64,000 nucleotides of DNA from NCBI GenBank assembly GCA_008360975.2, contig CM039184.1, forward strand, positions 43,595,797 to 43,659,796, read 5' to 3'. The notes beneath the pieces are model-generated. The model worked only from the letters and a program-made list of their open reading frames with translations, made no database searches and had not been told where the DNA came from. The DNA is from Lichenostomus cassidix. Taxonomy: Eukaryota; Chordata; Aves; Passeriformes; Meliphagidae. The position numbers and the translations under genes are program-made. Below are positions 26,101 through 38,345 of the stretch, in pieces; position 1 is the first letter of the stretch; every line of letters starts with the position of its first letter.

Positions 26101-27510
26101 AGCATGTAATAAATGCCAAACATTTCTGGGAAACTGTTGAATAGAAGGAATCTGAATTTTCCTGTTAAGATTGTACTGAGATATATTGCATCAGTTATTG
26201 CATCTGTACATCTCACCAATTTTGGAATTCTGCCTCACTCTTTGAAAGAAAAGAATGGGAAGATATGGTGGGGGATTAATTACACCACATGCAAACTAGC
26301 ATAAGGATTTTAATGGTGTAATTCCTTAAAAGAGTGTTGAAGATCTGTGCTGAAATGAGAAAAAAAATTCTGTGTGAAAGCCTTTAAAAAAAATCATAGA
26401 AAAAGAAGTATCCATACATTTGTGAGTGTTTCCATCCTGTTCAGTAATAATTCAAGATACTTTCGAAGTCACCGGGAGCAGACTTTTGGAAAGGGTCAGT
26501 AGGTCACCTTGCTGGACAGTACGAAGGGATGGAAAGGAAGACAGCTTAGAGACTTGCTGCAGAAAACGAGATTGCAGATTTAATGGGAACTGGGGATAAA
26601 GGGCTTTAAAGCTTAAAAAAACTTGAACATTTTGCTAGTATACCAATAGGTGACAAAAGGCTGCAACTTTATACAGCCCAACAGTGTTGCACAAGACTTT
26701 CAGCTAGGACAAACTGTTAGAAGCGGAATTGTTCGTTAACTCGTAATTTGCCAAGGACACCTTCATTTTTAGTTTTGGATAGCTCTACGAAGAAATCCAT
26801 TGTATCTCTATCAGATTCTGCTAGTGCTTATTACATCTCTGAGGACTTAGATCACTGGGAGTGAAGCAAACAAACTAAATAGCACAGATTGAAGATCATC
26901 TTGTGACTGAGAGCCCTTACCTTATCCCTCAGCAATTCAGGAGAAGAGAAAGATCAGAGAGTTTTGAAGATGGAAAAAATAGTGTCATTTCAGGAGTTCA
27001 TTTGTAAGGTAATGCTTAGGTTTAGGGGTGAAGTTGCTTTCTGTCTCCTCCTGTGTGTGATTCAAGGAGGGGATTCAAACCACCCAGCTCTCCCATGCAG
27101 TAGTGCCATGTAAAGCAGGTGAGATGCACAACGATTGCAGGTACAGCAATCATATCTGAGCTGCCATAAAATAACTGAGAAACCAACTGCTTTGAGTATC
27201 TGCTGTGCTAATCTCCAAAGTGGTAATAACTATTAGTGACCATTTAAACTAATATTTAAAAAATTGGCTAGACAAGATCCGAATTGTTCTATTTATTATA
27301 AAGTAATGTTACTGTAAAACTGTTTTCAAGTAATCTTCTATTATTTGTATCCAAAAAGTTTGGTGCTTGATGGGACTTTGGCCCGTGATGAGATGTTATG
27401 AAATTTAAACCCCTTTTGGCATAATTGTATATATCAAAACAGGAAAGATCAGAATTAATTTTAAATTATTATTTACATAAACTTAACTGTGTTCTTGAAT
27501 CATTCACATG

Positions 27511-27630
27511 GTCCTTTTCCCTGTTTCTTCTTGTTTGTTTTTCTTTTTTTTTAATTTTTTCTTCTTCTTTCTCTTTTTATTTTTTTTATTTTTCTCCTCT
27601 TTCCCTTCTATTTTCTTTGCATTTTCCACC
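27511..27630. repeat. Pyrimidine-rich low-complexity tract
   Basis: About 120 bases are nearly all T and C on the plus strand, with scattered A. There is no regular period. The open frame of Phe/Ser/Leu residues crossing it is an artefact of the base composition. There is no clean AG with coding sequence after it, so I do not call a splice acceptor. Confidence 0.85.
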
Positions 27631-28780
27631 TTTCTGACTTTGGCTCTGCAACTTGCCTAAAGTCACTATAGTTACTTACACCAAACTGTACCCACCCTGC
27701 TCCAATGTACACTTTGCCTTCTGCATATTCCATGGCTGTCTTTCACCAGATCAGTCTCAGTTGGATCACTGGAATGATTGTGCAGCCACAGTCTTGCTCA
27801 TTTCTACAAGATTTTAATTTCTTCTCTTCTAATAGGCAGCTGGATGGCAAGCCTACCTGTGAATTGAACAAGGTAGAATATTGGCACTTAGGGCAAACGT
27901 AGGTATTTGATGTTTTCCCAGCCATGAACTGAAGACCAGTGCCCCTGGGGGATGAGTACATCACTAATAATTGTTTATGCTGTCAGTCTTGCTAGTATTG
28001 AATTCAGACTCCATAAATTCAAGTCTCTGCTTGCAGTCATGGTTATTTTAAGTGTGATTTGAGGGGAGGAGAGGGGGAGGGGAATAACGTGCATTTAGCT
28101 GAAGAAAGAATATTTAGCTCAAGAAAGAAAAACTGTATTAAAAAGGAAAGAAACAATGTAATATGTAAATATGCCTTTTGGTGAGAATTTCCTGTGTTTT
28201 ATCTAAGAAAGAATTTCAGGCTTGAGTCCAAGACAAATAAAGGAGCACAGAACAAGAGACTTAAGACAGAATTTGAGTTAGAAAAACAGTGACAACAGTT
28301 CAATCTTTCTGCCAGTAGATGGAGAGCACAGGAAAGTAGAAGCATGCACATAAAGAAAGAAGGAAAAACCTTGCATCAGCTTTTTTAAGGGAGGGAGAGA
28401 TGAAAGAATAAAAAAGCAAGAAGTTGGGTGGAGGAGGGAACAGATTGTAAACCAGGAGGAAATTGTAAAAAAAATGGATTCTGAAAAGCAAAGAGGAAAT
28501 GACAATTCCTAAATTATCAGCTTGGTCAAATCAGTTTGTTGGCAGTGAAAAAATAATTATCTTCTTTTATGCCTTGTACACAGTATGCTTTACTCCTGGA
28601 ACATGGCTTGAAAACGTGGCATGAATAGTTTGCATTGCTGAAATGGAATAAATCCATGTCTGCCTCTTCAAGTACTTTTCCAGACACAGACATGCTGTGA
28701 GTGACATCATGGAAAACCATTTCTTTTTGTCCTTTACATGTACCTCTCTTGTAAGGAATTTTATTCCTCCTGAGCTCTCG

Positions 28781-28908
28781 CACTTTCTGTCTCTCTGTCT
28801 CTCACTCTCTTCCATGTCTCACTTCTTGCTTCCTTGCTTACTTGCTTGCTTTCTTATTTCCCTTTTCTTTTTTTCCTTTTCTTCTCTTTCCCCTTTTTTT
28901 TTTTTTTT
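28781..28908. repeat. CT-rich low-complexity tract with CTTG repeats
   Basis: A pyrimidine-rich run contains TCTC repeats, then CTTGCTT-type tetramer repeats around 28825-28855, then a T run. It is a simple-sequence region that yields spurious open frames on both strands. Confidence 0.9.
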
Positions 28909-31159
28909 GGACTTCAAAGTCAAAAAGGGTGGAAGCAAGGAATTTGGTTAGCTCTCTGTTTAATAGTTGAAAGAGCGTGGTTTGGGGTTTTTTAATGCAC
29001 AAAATTCCTCTCAGTGAGACATGCCACACATTCTGATCTCTCCCCTTCAGGCAGTTACACACTATTAAATATGGGGTTGGAAATGACACGCGTCTGGAAA
29101 TACAGAAATCAAACAACCTTCCACATTCTGCACTGCACTATACAATGAAGGTGTTGTAAATTGTTAATTGAATGGCATGGGCTTCTAGTTAGTGGGGCTT
29201 TCTATAAATAGAAACTGTACATTCCAGTGTGTTGCCACTTTTTATTTTCTTCAAACTAACTAAAGAACCTTTCTGTGTTACATAGAGATTAGCAAAGGTT
29301 TTAGTTTGTCTGGTTTTATTCCCTAACACATAACTTGTACTCTGAAATTTTGTTCTATTTACCCTTTCTTACCAAACTGTCTTTACAATATTTTTGTACT
29401 TATCCCTATTTTAAAAGAGAAGTAATATCCAAAAACCTATAATGGTACTTGATATTCCCCATATCCTACCACCCAATAAATAGTGAAATATGATTACTGT
29501 ATTTTCAATAACACTGCACACATTACATAGAAAATAATAGTAATGTACTGACATGAGGAATACAGAAAGGCAAACAGGGTACTGCATGAGATGGAAAATT
29601 AGGAGATCCTTTGACCTTCCCAAGTTATTCTGAAGTTTTGGGTTCCCACTCTGAGAAGACAATACTGTCTGTATGTGAATGGCACTAGACTGGGAAGTTT
29701 ATGCTCCCACTGTAGTTTCACAAGTGACAAAAAAACTTCAAATGGGAGGCATCTGGTGAGGAATTATAGGCCATTGAGTCTGAAGACTGCAATGTGAAAA
29801 CAAAGTAGGGTTTAATTTCATAGAAGTGAGAGGAGTAGATAATTAAATTAATCACTCAGAGGTCTGTGATCCTTCCGAATGCACTTTCTTTACAAAGCCA
29901 TCACTCTCAGTCCAGCATATTTTAACTGCAGTGCTATAGCCCTAGGAGTATGCAACACAGCTTACAGTTATCAATGAGTAAATGCAAGATTATGTGGGAT
30001 TAAATATACTGTTTTTTTGAAATGCAATGAGTTTCAAAACACCTCAAAATATTGACTGAGACTGGTGTCCTTGGAAGCCTGATGGAATTTTCAGATAGAA
30101 ATATTTTAAATTTAAAATACTTAACATTTAAAATATTTATATTTAAAATTCTGAATTTGCTGCTATTAAGTTTAACAATTCAGTATCTCATTGGAGAATC
30201 CATGGGGTTATAGTTTTAAGGTAGAAGGCAGAAAAGATGACAGAAAGTGACAGAGCCAATTTAATATCTAGCTTTCAAACCAAAGCTTTTAAAAATGAAC
30301 GTGTTGGCTCATTGTGGAGCTTTGTTATACAGTCACATGCAATTTGTCTAATTCTTCTTTTGCTGCTTTGCCAATAAAAAAGCAATCCAAGATCTAGTTT
30401 TGCTGTTGCCAGGACTGAGTGATGTTTCAACATGCTTAGGGATTTCAGGGTATTTTAAAACCTCTGTATTCTTAGGAAAGGAAAAAATCTTTAACAGGTT
30501 TCTCACATAGTTTAGCACATCCTGTGGATAATGTCTTGGAAATACAGAAATTGCAGAGGAAAATCAGAGCGTGTGGATTCTATATTAAGAGAGACATTTT
30601 TTTTCTAATTCTACTTTTTTTTCCTAATTTCAATCTACCTAGAAGCCATTTTGTACTTCAGGAAGACATGTGATTGTCAATTACTGTCAAATATTGTCAA
30701 GAAAAAAAGGAGTCTGGGGATTTATATGTTCTCTTCCTTGCACTGTTAATAAGGAAAAATTTATAATTTCTTCCAAGGAGTTATGCCTTGAAAGCATAAC
30801 AAAATTTGCAAAAGTCTAGTTGATTTATGTTAAAATTTCTCTTCTGTAAGCAACATAAATATCTGGGAGTCAATGGGATTACACTTATAAGTACTTCCAA
30901 ATGTATGTTGCTCTTTTTCTCTTTTCCTTTTCATGTTTCAAAGATATTTTCACTTTTCTGAAGTAGTTGTTCCCTTAATCCATCTGAACACAACACACAA
31001 TACTAAATTCCAAACATAATTTTTTTAGGTTATGGGTTGAAGTTTGTGCATACATAGAATACAGTTAGTTCTTTCAGAGTGCTACCACAGAGAATCTCTG
31101 ATAATGTTTCCCTGTCCCCCACAATATTCATACCTGCTTTTAATATATTTGTACAAATT

Positions 31160-31193
31160 TTTCTCTTTTTTTCCTTTTTTTCTTTTTTTTTTC
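31160..31193. repeat. T-rich homopolymer tract
   Basis: Runs of T are broken by C and CC over about 34 bases. It is low complexity, and no exon follows it. Confidence 0.8.
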
Positions 31194-33260
31194 TGATGGG
31201 TCCTTTGACACACCTATTGGAAAATGTTTAGCTGATAGATGAGATTATTTGCCAAAGGAATTTTGAAGACCAAGAATATTTGAAGAGCAAGACCTTGAGT
31301 CTCTGACACAGGACCGATATGTCTTGTAACTTTATTCAGAATTTCACAATCCTTGCTAAACTGCAAGATAAGGGCCAAAGCCAACAACCCAGCAGGAGCC
31401 AACTCAGAATGTGCCAAAGTTCATAGAACAGTTGCTTCAGGCTAAAGTTTGTTGACCCTTAATCACTGGGGGTCATCAGTGGTTCTGCTGCAGGGCTCTG
31501 CAGAACGTGAGCTCCATCAGATCTCCCGCTGCTCCTCCCAGGCTACCGGTAGGGTGGAGTGAAAGCTGGGATGCACGAATTCCAGGGCAGCATTTCATTG
31601 GTGTCTGCCTGTGAGAATGCTTTTTTGGGCCACCATCCTTCCGTAACACATGTGTTTTCTAATTCTAAACTTCCTTAATCTCTTGCAAATGGTGTAGGTG
31701 GAGTTAGTCACAACACAGGCAAAAGATTCCTTCCAGTTAGCATACCTTGTATGCTTTTGGTACTGTGTTTTGTCATGGATTGATATTAATGTAAGCATGT
31801 ACATATACAGTTTAAGTTTTAAATCGTTTTCTGTTAAGTCATAGTGATAACATTGTTGAGAAATGCCCTTTTCCTGTTAGGTCTCTTTTGATTATTAGTA
31901 TTACCTTCAATAACTGCGTTACAATGAGTGTGTTAGACTGCTGCATAATTTTGTGAAAGATTGTAGAGAAACAACTGGCACTTCACACCCTAATCTTGCA
32001 ACAAATTCAGCATGTAAATATGCACTGACCAAAAATATGCTTCAGTCTCTTGGGCTGTAACAAGATACTGAGTAGTAGCTACTAATGAGTATTAATTTAT
32101 GTAGCAATGACACCATTCATGATATAGTAAAATCTTTAATGCATGTTTTTATGAGCTGTAATATACATTTGGACAGTTCACAAATTTTTACAAATATAAT
32201 CTTTATGACAGTGATAGAACTTTAGAAAATATCTCATTCCTGCAAGTTAAAGACATTTCAGTATAGTCCATCCAGAACATAAAAAAGTTTTGAGAATTCT
32301 TCAAGAGCTCCAGAACTCCAGAATTGTGAGTGTTTCTTATAATCCTTTTACATATGAAAGCAGGAAAAGAGAAGAGAGTCATAAGGGCATATTGACGCCT
32401 GGAGAAGCAGTGTGCTGAAAGGGCTGAGTGTTTGGGAAACTTCAGAAATGGATGATCCTCTTTGAGAGGAAAGTGGAAATGGGGAAAAGGAAAGGATAAC
32501 AACAGTTCACATTTCACTAAAAATGAAAATATGAAAGTTCACGAAGACAAAAAACCAAAATATTCTAGATCAAAAGCATTCTATATTTTTTCATGTTTAG
32601 AATTATGAGAGCTGAGATGCTTCAGAAAAATACTTGTGGGTAAGATTCACAATTGTGGGAAAAGCCAAAACATAGGAGGCCGGAATCTTCACACTTTTCC
32701 TCATAAGGACCATCCCCACACACATCAGCAAAGCTGTCTCATTAACTCTTCCAAGTGCTTTCAGTACTGTACTCTTTTGCTGGGGTATCTGAAATTGTTT
32801 GACATCAGTCAAGATCCCAATGTTCCCAGACTAATTAGAACGTTATTTATATGACAAAAATTATCATTTTCCTCGTACTCCCACATCAGTCTGCATGAGG
32901 ATTGTGGCTTTATACTGGTTACATTCCTTCTGGTGTATGGGTAATTCTTCTGCCCTGTTTGTACAGGATCTTGCACAATGAGGTTGTGGTCCAAGTCTGC
33001 GGCTTTTGACTGCTTCAGCAATACAAATAATGTTGTCACTATTTAAAATAGGTTTGTGAAGCATAAGCATATCTGATCTTGATGAGAACTAAAGCAAAAA
33101 TACTAGCAGGCTACGGATATCAACATCATTCTTATTTTTTTCAATTTTTGCAAGTATGCTGTTTAACTTCAGCAACAGTCCTATTTCAAGAAGATTTCAA
33201 TCTAAAGACCAAGGTAAGGCAGTTCACATTAGGAGACAGACAAAAAATAGCACAGAATTA

Positions 33261-33296
33261 TTAATGAGTAAATTAATTAGTAAATTAATGAGTAAA
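33261..33296. repeat. 12-bp tandem repeat, three units
   Basis: TTAATGAGTAAA, TTAATTAGTAAA and TTAATGAGTAAA lie end to end; the middle unit differs at one position. This is a short minisatellite-like array in the intron. Confidence 0.95.
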
Positions 33297-34945
33297 ACAT
33301 TTTTAAAAGCACTCATTACCTTGTCTTCAAATAAGAGTGGGCTAGGGGTTACATCTGATATGAGAAGGGACATTTACAAATCTTCTGGGAAATAATAGCT
33401 GAATGCAATAATTGACTGTATTTGGCATGAATAACCCACTCAACAAGGCATGTATGAGTATGCTTTTGATCCAGGAAAGAGGGCATACTGTGAGAAAAAA
33501 ACAAACCAGCAGGATCACAATCTTTGTGAGAGTGCAGATCAGAAACAAGGAATGAAAGAACCTCAATGAAGGTACTGATTTTGACTGTGTTAGGTGAAAT
33601 ATGAAGATGATGACTAATAATTTCCATCTCAAGTTGATGAGTGTTGACTATCTGTACAAATGAAAATCAAAACAGTTTTAGACAGCAAATACAATAAATA
33701 ATTTATATTTAACATTATGGAAATGGCATAAATAAATTATATGTAAAAGTATCATTTGAGAAACATGCAATATGTGACTGTGATGGGACAGTGTATATGA
33801 AGAATTAAGTAGAAAGTTTAAATGCAAGACTATTTTTTTTGATACAGAATGGATTGAGGAATTAATGAAAAAGAAAAAAAACCATACTTTTTGCACATAA
33901 TGCACACAATTTCTCCTAGTTTGGATGGGATTCTTCAAGATTTTTTTCTCCTAGTTATTAGAGAGTAGATTTTATCATTAATCTATGTGAATAAATTATA
34001 CCTTTGTACCTTCTTATCCTCTGAGATCACATCACTGCCATCTTCTAGCAGATAGTCTTTAAGACTGGTAAAAAAAAAAGGGCACAACTTTGCATTTCCT
34101 GCTGTCTGGTGATCTTACAGTATTATCAACAAATTTTACCCCAAAAATGCCATAACTCCCACCTTTTAAAATGAGAGATTGACTCAGTTCTTCCAACCAG
34201 TAAATCACCTTCCTGTGTGAATCCACATGGAACATGCAAGTTCCATAAAATGCATGGGAAATTCTTTCTTAATTCCTGTTGAGGTCTGTGTGGCTATCTG
34301 AGGTTCCCACAGAAGCTGTACGAGCTATTAAATCTCTCCTTACCATTTTCACTGAATTCTAACAGCTAGAATCAAAGCAGTAATTGTGCAGTTGCTGGGT
34401 TTTTGTCTCGTGGGCTGTGTGTGTGCATGTACGAGGTTCCCACTCCTGCAAGCATTGCTGCAGGTTGGCTGTAAAGTTCAGCTCTAGAAGCTCTGGTGTT
34501 TACCAAGCATTTCATTTCCACCTCTTCATCAAACAGATCTGCTCTGTCAGTTTCTAGATACTGGAATTGACTCTCCCTCAGCTAAACAAGATTTTTCCCA
34601 AATAGTGCTGCTGTCCTTCCACTAAAGGCAGCACATGAGGAAAATTTTACCAGTTCTGCCTGTGACTCTCCCAGATCTTGGCCCCATTAGCTGTTCATTA
34701 AAACCATACTGATCCCATTGTGCTAGAGAGCTGGGTTCCTCACCTGCAGGAGGAATCCATCCAAATGAGAAAGACATTTTAGGATTCCTGCTCCACTGCC
34801 TACTTTATTTTAGACTAAATTTTAAAAGGTTTTGGTGATTTCATTTATAGGTAATTGGTAAGTTATTCATACCAAAGTTTATATAACACATACAAAATAA
34901 TTCCATGTAATAGGATCTTAAATTACTTTGAGAAAATTAATTTTG

Positions 34946-35262
34946 AGTAGAATAATAGAATCATTAAGGCTGATCTAAGATCCAACCATGAACCAAATAC
35001 TGCAAGTTCCCCCACTAAACCAGGTCCCTGAACACCACATCTATATGTTTTCTGAACACCAACAGGAGTGGTGACTCCACCACTTCCCTGAGCATCCTGT
35101 TCCAATACTTCACCACACTTTAAGTGTGGAAGATTTTTCTTAATATTCAATCTAAACCTCCCCTGGTGCAACTTGAGGCCATTTCCTCCCATCCCGTTGC
35201 TTGGAGATGGGAGAAGAGGTTTGTCCCCACCTTGCTACAGTCTCCTTTCAGGTAGTTTTACT
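34946..35262 (-). mobile_element. CR1 3' fragment, minus strand
   Basis: It starts with AGAATAATAGAATCATTAAG, the complement of the tail, and continues with GATCCAACCATGAACC. It then runs through CACCACTTCCCTGAGCATCC, CTGTTCCAATACTTCACCAC, a TCTTAATATTCAATCTAAAC block and CATTTCCTCCCATCCCGTTG. This is the expected order for about 310 bases of CR1 read antisense. The open frames on both strands inside it are repeat-derived. The copy lies antisense to the host gene. Confidence 0.92.
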
Positions 35263-36720
35263 ATCAGGAGCTGTATTATGTTACTAGGCATTTTAAAAAG
35301 AGGTTCTAGATTGTTTTTTACTTGGCTCCTCTATCTAAGCACTATAAAGGCTAATTAATTGTTTTATGACTTCTGGCTGGTGGTAGGAAATGGACTTTGT
35401 CTTGTTGGATTTGTGACTTAGGTGACAGAAGGCTTTCTGAGCATAAGGCAGCTCAACAGTTCTCATCCTTCCCACATGAGGTACAACATCACAGAGACAT
35501 GTCATGACCCTTTTTTGATGGGGTACATGCAATTGGTTCCCAGGCACCAAAGTTGGTTGTCAAACTTTATTTCAGTAGCAGCTTGTAAATCTGACAGTTC
35601 AAATAAAGCACCTGATGAAAGTGAGATTGAATTGACCAAAGAAACATGAACTTCCTTAGCATTTGAAGCCAGAAAAGATCAGGGAAGATAGTCTTCAGTG
35701 ATCTAGGAAATTATTCAGTGCTTGCCAAAGTCAAGGAAGGCTTTCTACTGCTTTCTCTTAAGTTTAATTAAGAAAATTACTGTGGTAGAGCTGTCATCAG
35801 GGTTTTACATGGGATCATGCCCAGTGATTACTACTGGAAAAGTGCATTCATCTGCAGGTAATTCAAATTAGATAAACACTCAGAGATTGAATGGAAGTCA
35901 ATTTTGTCACTTCAGAAATAAATACTTTTATAGTATATCATATCTTTAATTCCTGGCAAGCACTTGGGAACCAGCCCAAAGTACAGCAAGTGTTTGATAA
36001 CTGTATGTGGGAATGTGGAAAAGTGTGCCTGGCTTTTAAGTCTTGCCAGCAAAGGTGTAAGAAGATTGATTCATTTGCTACAGAATGCAATTAAAAGTTA
36101 AGCCTTGTATTACTTTCATGGCAAAAGGACAATTAATCATTGAACCACTTACAAAGGAAAGTTGCAGATTGGAATCATCTCTTTAAAACAAGTTAGGTTA
36201 CTTCCTAGGAAACAAGATTGGATCCATCCTTCTTGCTTGTCTTTGGAAAGATGTGACATGGTTTCAGAAGTCTCTCTTGTTCCAGCTGTTGCCATCCACA
36301 GTAATTTCTTTCTTAGATTATGAAAATATCAAGATTTGTTTGTGAATCAGTATGTCTGCAACTTCCTTGCTTTAGTTTTTCAGCAAAATAAGAACTAATA
36401 AAAGCTCAACTATATTTCAACACCTCTAGGCATTGGAACAGAATGATTATCCCTGGCTAGTTGGGGTTTTCAAGGGACAAAAGACTGGCTATACTTTTCT
36501 CTGAAGCATTCTTCACAAATAGAAAGAAGATACAGGCCAGAGAAGCCCAGGAATAGTATTAAGGCTCTCTTCTGTTTAGCATCTAATCTCATTATTAAAA
36601 AAATCTTCAAGAGGACTCTCTAGACACAACTAGTAAAAATACTGATTTATTTTTCTTTCCCTTCATCTTAATGTCCTACCAAAAAAAATTTCTTTCTTTT
36701 TTTTAATGTCTGGCTTATTT

Positions 36721-36746
36721 AAATTAATTTACTAAATTAATTTACT
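36721..36746. repeat. Perfect 13-bp tandem duplication
   Basis: AAATTAATTTACT occurs twice in direct succession with no mismatch. Confidence 0.95.
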
Positions 36747-36970
36747 GCCAAACACTTGTGACCTATAACCTGAATATGTCCTGAACATTTTAGTCTCCTG
36801 AAGACTACTTCTTTGAAATGGGTGGTAGATAAATGCCTATAAGATATGGAGATCAGACTAGCTGCTCTCCTCTGCTTTGTTTCATACAATTTTTGTGATA
36901 TTGTAATCAGGCTCATAAAACTTAAGATATTCAGATGTAAAATTGAGAAAAGAAAAGAAAAAAAGAAAAT

Positions 36971-37186
36971 GGAGAGGGAAGGGAAGGGAAGGGAAAGGGA
37001 AAGGGAAAGGGAAAGGGAAAGGGAAAGGGAAAGGGAAAGGGAAAGGGAAAGGGAAAGGGAAAGGGAAAGGGAAGGGAAGGGAAAGGGAAAGGGAAAGGGA
37101 AAGGGAAAGGGAAGGGAAGGGAAGGGAAAGGGAAAGGGAAAAAGAGAGAAGAGAGAAGAGAGAAGAGAGAAGAGAGAAAAGAAAGA
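36971..37186 (+). repeat. 216-nt polypurine tract, (GGGAAA)n with GGGAA and GAGAGAA variants
   Basis: Every base from 36971 to 37186 is A or G on the plus strand. The core is a GGGAAA hexamer array interrupted by GGGAA pentamers, followed by a GAGAGAA-type block. Two physical properties follow. Closely spaced GGG runs with AAA loops fit the four-stranded G-quadruplex pattern, and a long purine mirror-like tract can form a triplex. The Lys/Gly and Arg/Glu open frames on the plus strand, and the Pro/Phe ones on the minus strand, are composition artefacts. Such arrays are usually length-variable and hard to assemble, so the exact length here may be imprecise. Confidence 0.97.
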
Positions 37187-37989
37187 CAGACAATGAACAT
37201 ATGTACACTTGTAAATGCTGTCACATTCTCACAAACATAAATTGAGTTTCCTCAGACCACTTGGAAACCCATGGAAATTTCTTGTTACTACTTATGGCAA
37301 CACCATCTCCTTCTGCTGCCATTATTTGTTTTGTTGATGTCTGTGGAAAAAACTCCAAGACAATCTGTCACATTTGCAGCAACTGTAAGGGTGTACTTTG
37401 AGCCAACATCTTTTTCCTCCTTGGACTTCAAGCTTGCATTTATGCATTTCTTTGATATCTTCACAATAAATTCTTACACTTTGTAGTACTCAGTGCACAC
37501 AAAAGGAGATATATCGGTTTCCAAAAGTTCCCAATCCTTTGCTTTTTCGGGAACTCACTGAAATCTCACTGATTCTAGTTTTCAAGGAATTTCATCTTTT
37601 CTTCAGACTGAGTGCAGAACTGCTCTTCTGTGTTCAGCAGTGTTTGGCATTATCTTCTCAGCCTTTTTGTTCTGCATCTGTAAGGGGCATCCAGATGCCA
37701 TTAGGAACTCAGAACAAATTAGTTCAGTCTTGTTCTTCTTATTCTCAAAACCTTAAGAGAGAAGCAGGTTTTGAACTAGATGCTTCAGCTACAGAGATCT
37801 GTTTTAATGGCTTGGCAATTTTAAAGTATGTCAGGCCAGACAGTTTTCAACCCATTTCACTGTCTGCTCTTCCAGCTTATACTTCCAGCTTTCAAATGAG
37901 ACTGCAGAAAGAGACACTCTAGAAAATCTTATGCAAGTTAAGGTATATGATATTCTCTGTTCTCCTCTTGGCCACATAGCCAGTGATTA

Positions 37990-38345
37990 CATCTTGAAAG
38001 AAAAATCAGTTTGATCAAGAATTATTTGTTCTTAGTAAATTGATGTTGATTGCTCCCAATTGCCTTCCTGTCACTCATGTCTTTGGTAATGGATTCCAAA
38101 GTCTCCCCCATGATCTTTCCCTGGTCTGGGATGAGCTCACAAGCTTAGAGCTCATCACTTCTTTGCCTCCTTTGAATACAGGTGTAAATCTTTCAAAGCC
38201 ATCAGGAACACCCCACAGCTGTCATGATTTTCACTGATGTAAGTGGCTCTGAAATCACATCATTTTCTTTCAGCATGCCTGGGTAGATTTCCTTTAGTCT
38301 CACAGGTTAGAATACATTCAGTTTTTCTAAACAGTCCCTAGCCTG
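37990..38345 (-). mobile_element. Old CR1 internal fragment, minus strand (tentative)
   Basis: Phrases such as AATGGATTCCAAAGTCTCCC, CCATGATCTTTCCCTGGTCT, CAGGTGTAAATCTTTCAAAG and AGCCATCAGGAACACCCCAC follow the order of antisense CR1 sequence coding for the reverse-transcriptase part ('catgatctttccaggg...', 'ttccagtcctcgggcacctc...', 'atgacatcagccagctcc...'). The match is degraded. Upstream sequence from about 37.5 kb, including a 127-codon open frame, may belong to the same element or be unrelated. An alignment to CR1 consensus sequences would settle the limits. Confidence 0.5.

Noticed and set aside
25766..26140. 124-codon plus-strand open frame
   Set aside because: No family resemblance was recognised, there are no matching splice sites, and composition is like the surrounding intron. 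It includes a local near-duplication around TTACATGG. Treated as chance.
31200..31570. Moderately G+C-rich stretch suspected to be a retroviral LTR
   Set aside because: No TG...CA ends, target-site duplication, polyadenylation signal arrangement or primer-binding site could be identified.
36846..37245. Overlapping open frames of about 100-116 codons rich in Gly-Lys, Arg-Glu or Pro-Phe on both strands
   Set aside because: They are translations of the GGGAAA purine tract in different frames. Repeat composition keeps the frames open, and there is no independent coding evidence.
37539..37922. 127-codon plus-strand open frame
   Set aside because: No recognisable domain. It lies next to a probable old CR1 remnant and is interpreted as chance or repeat-derived.
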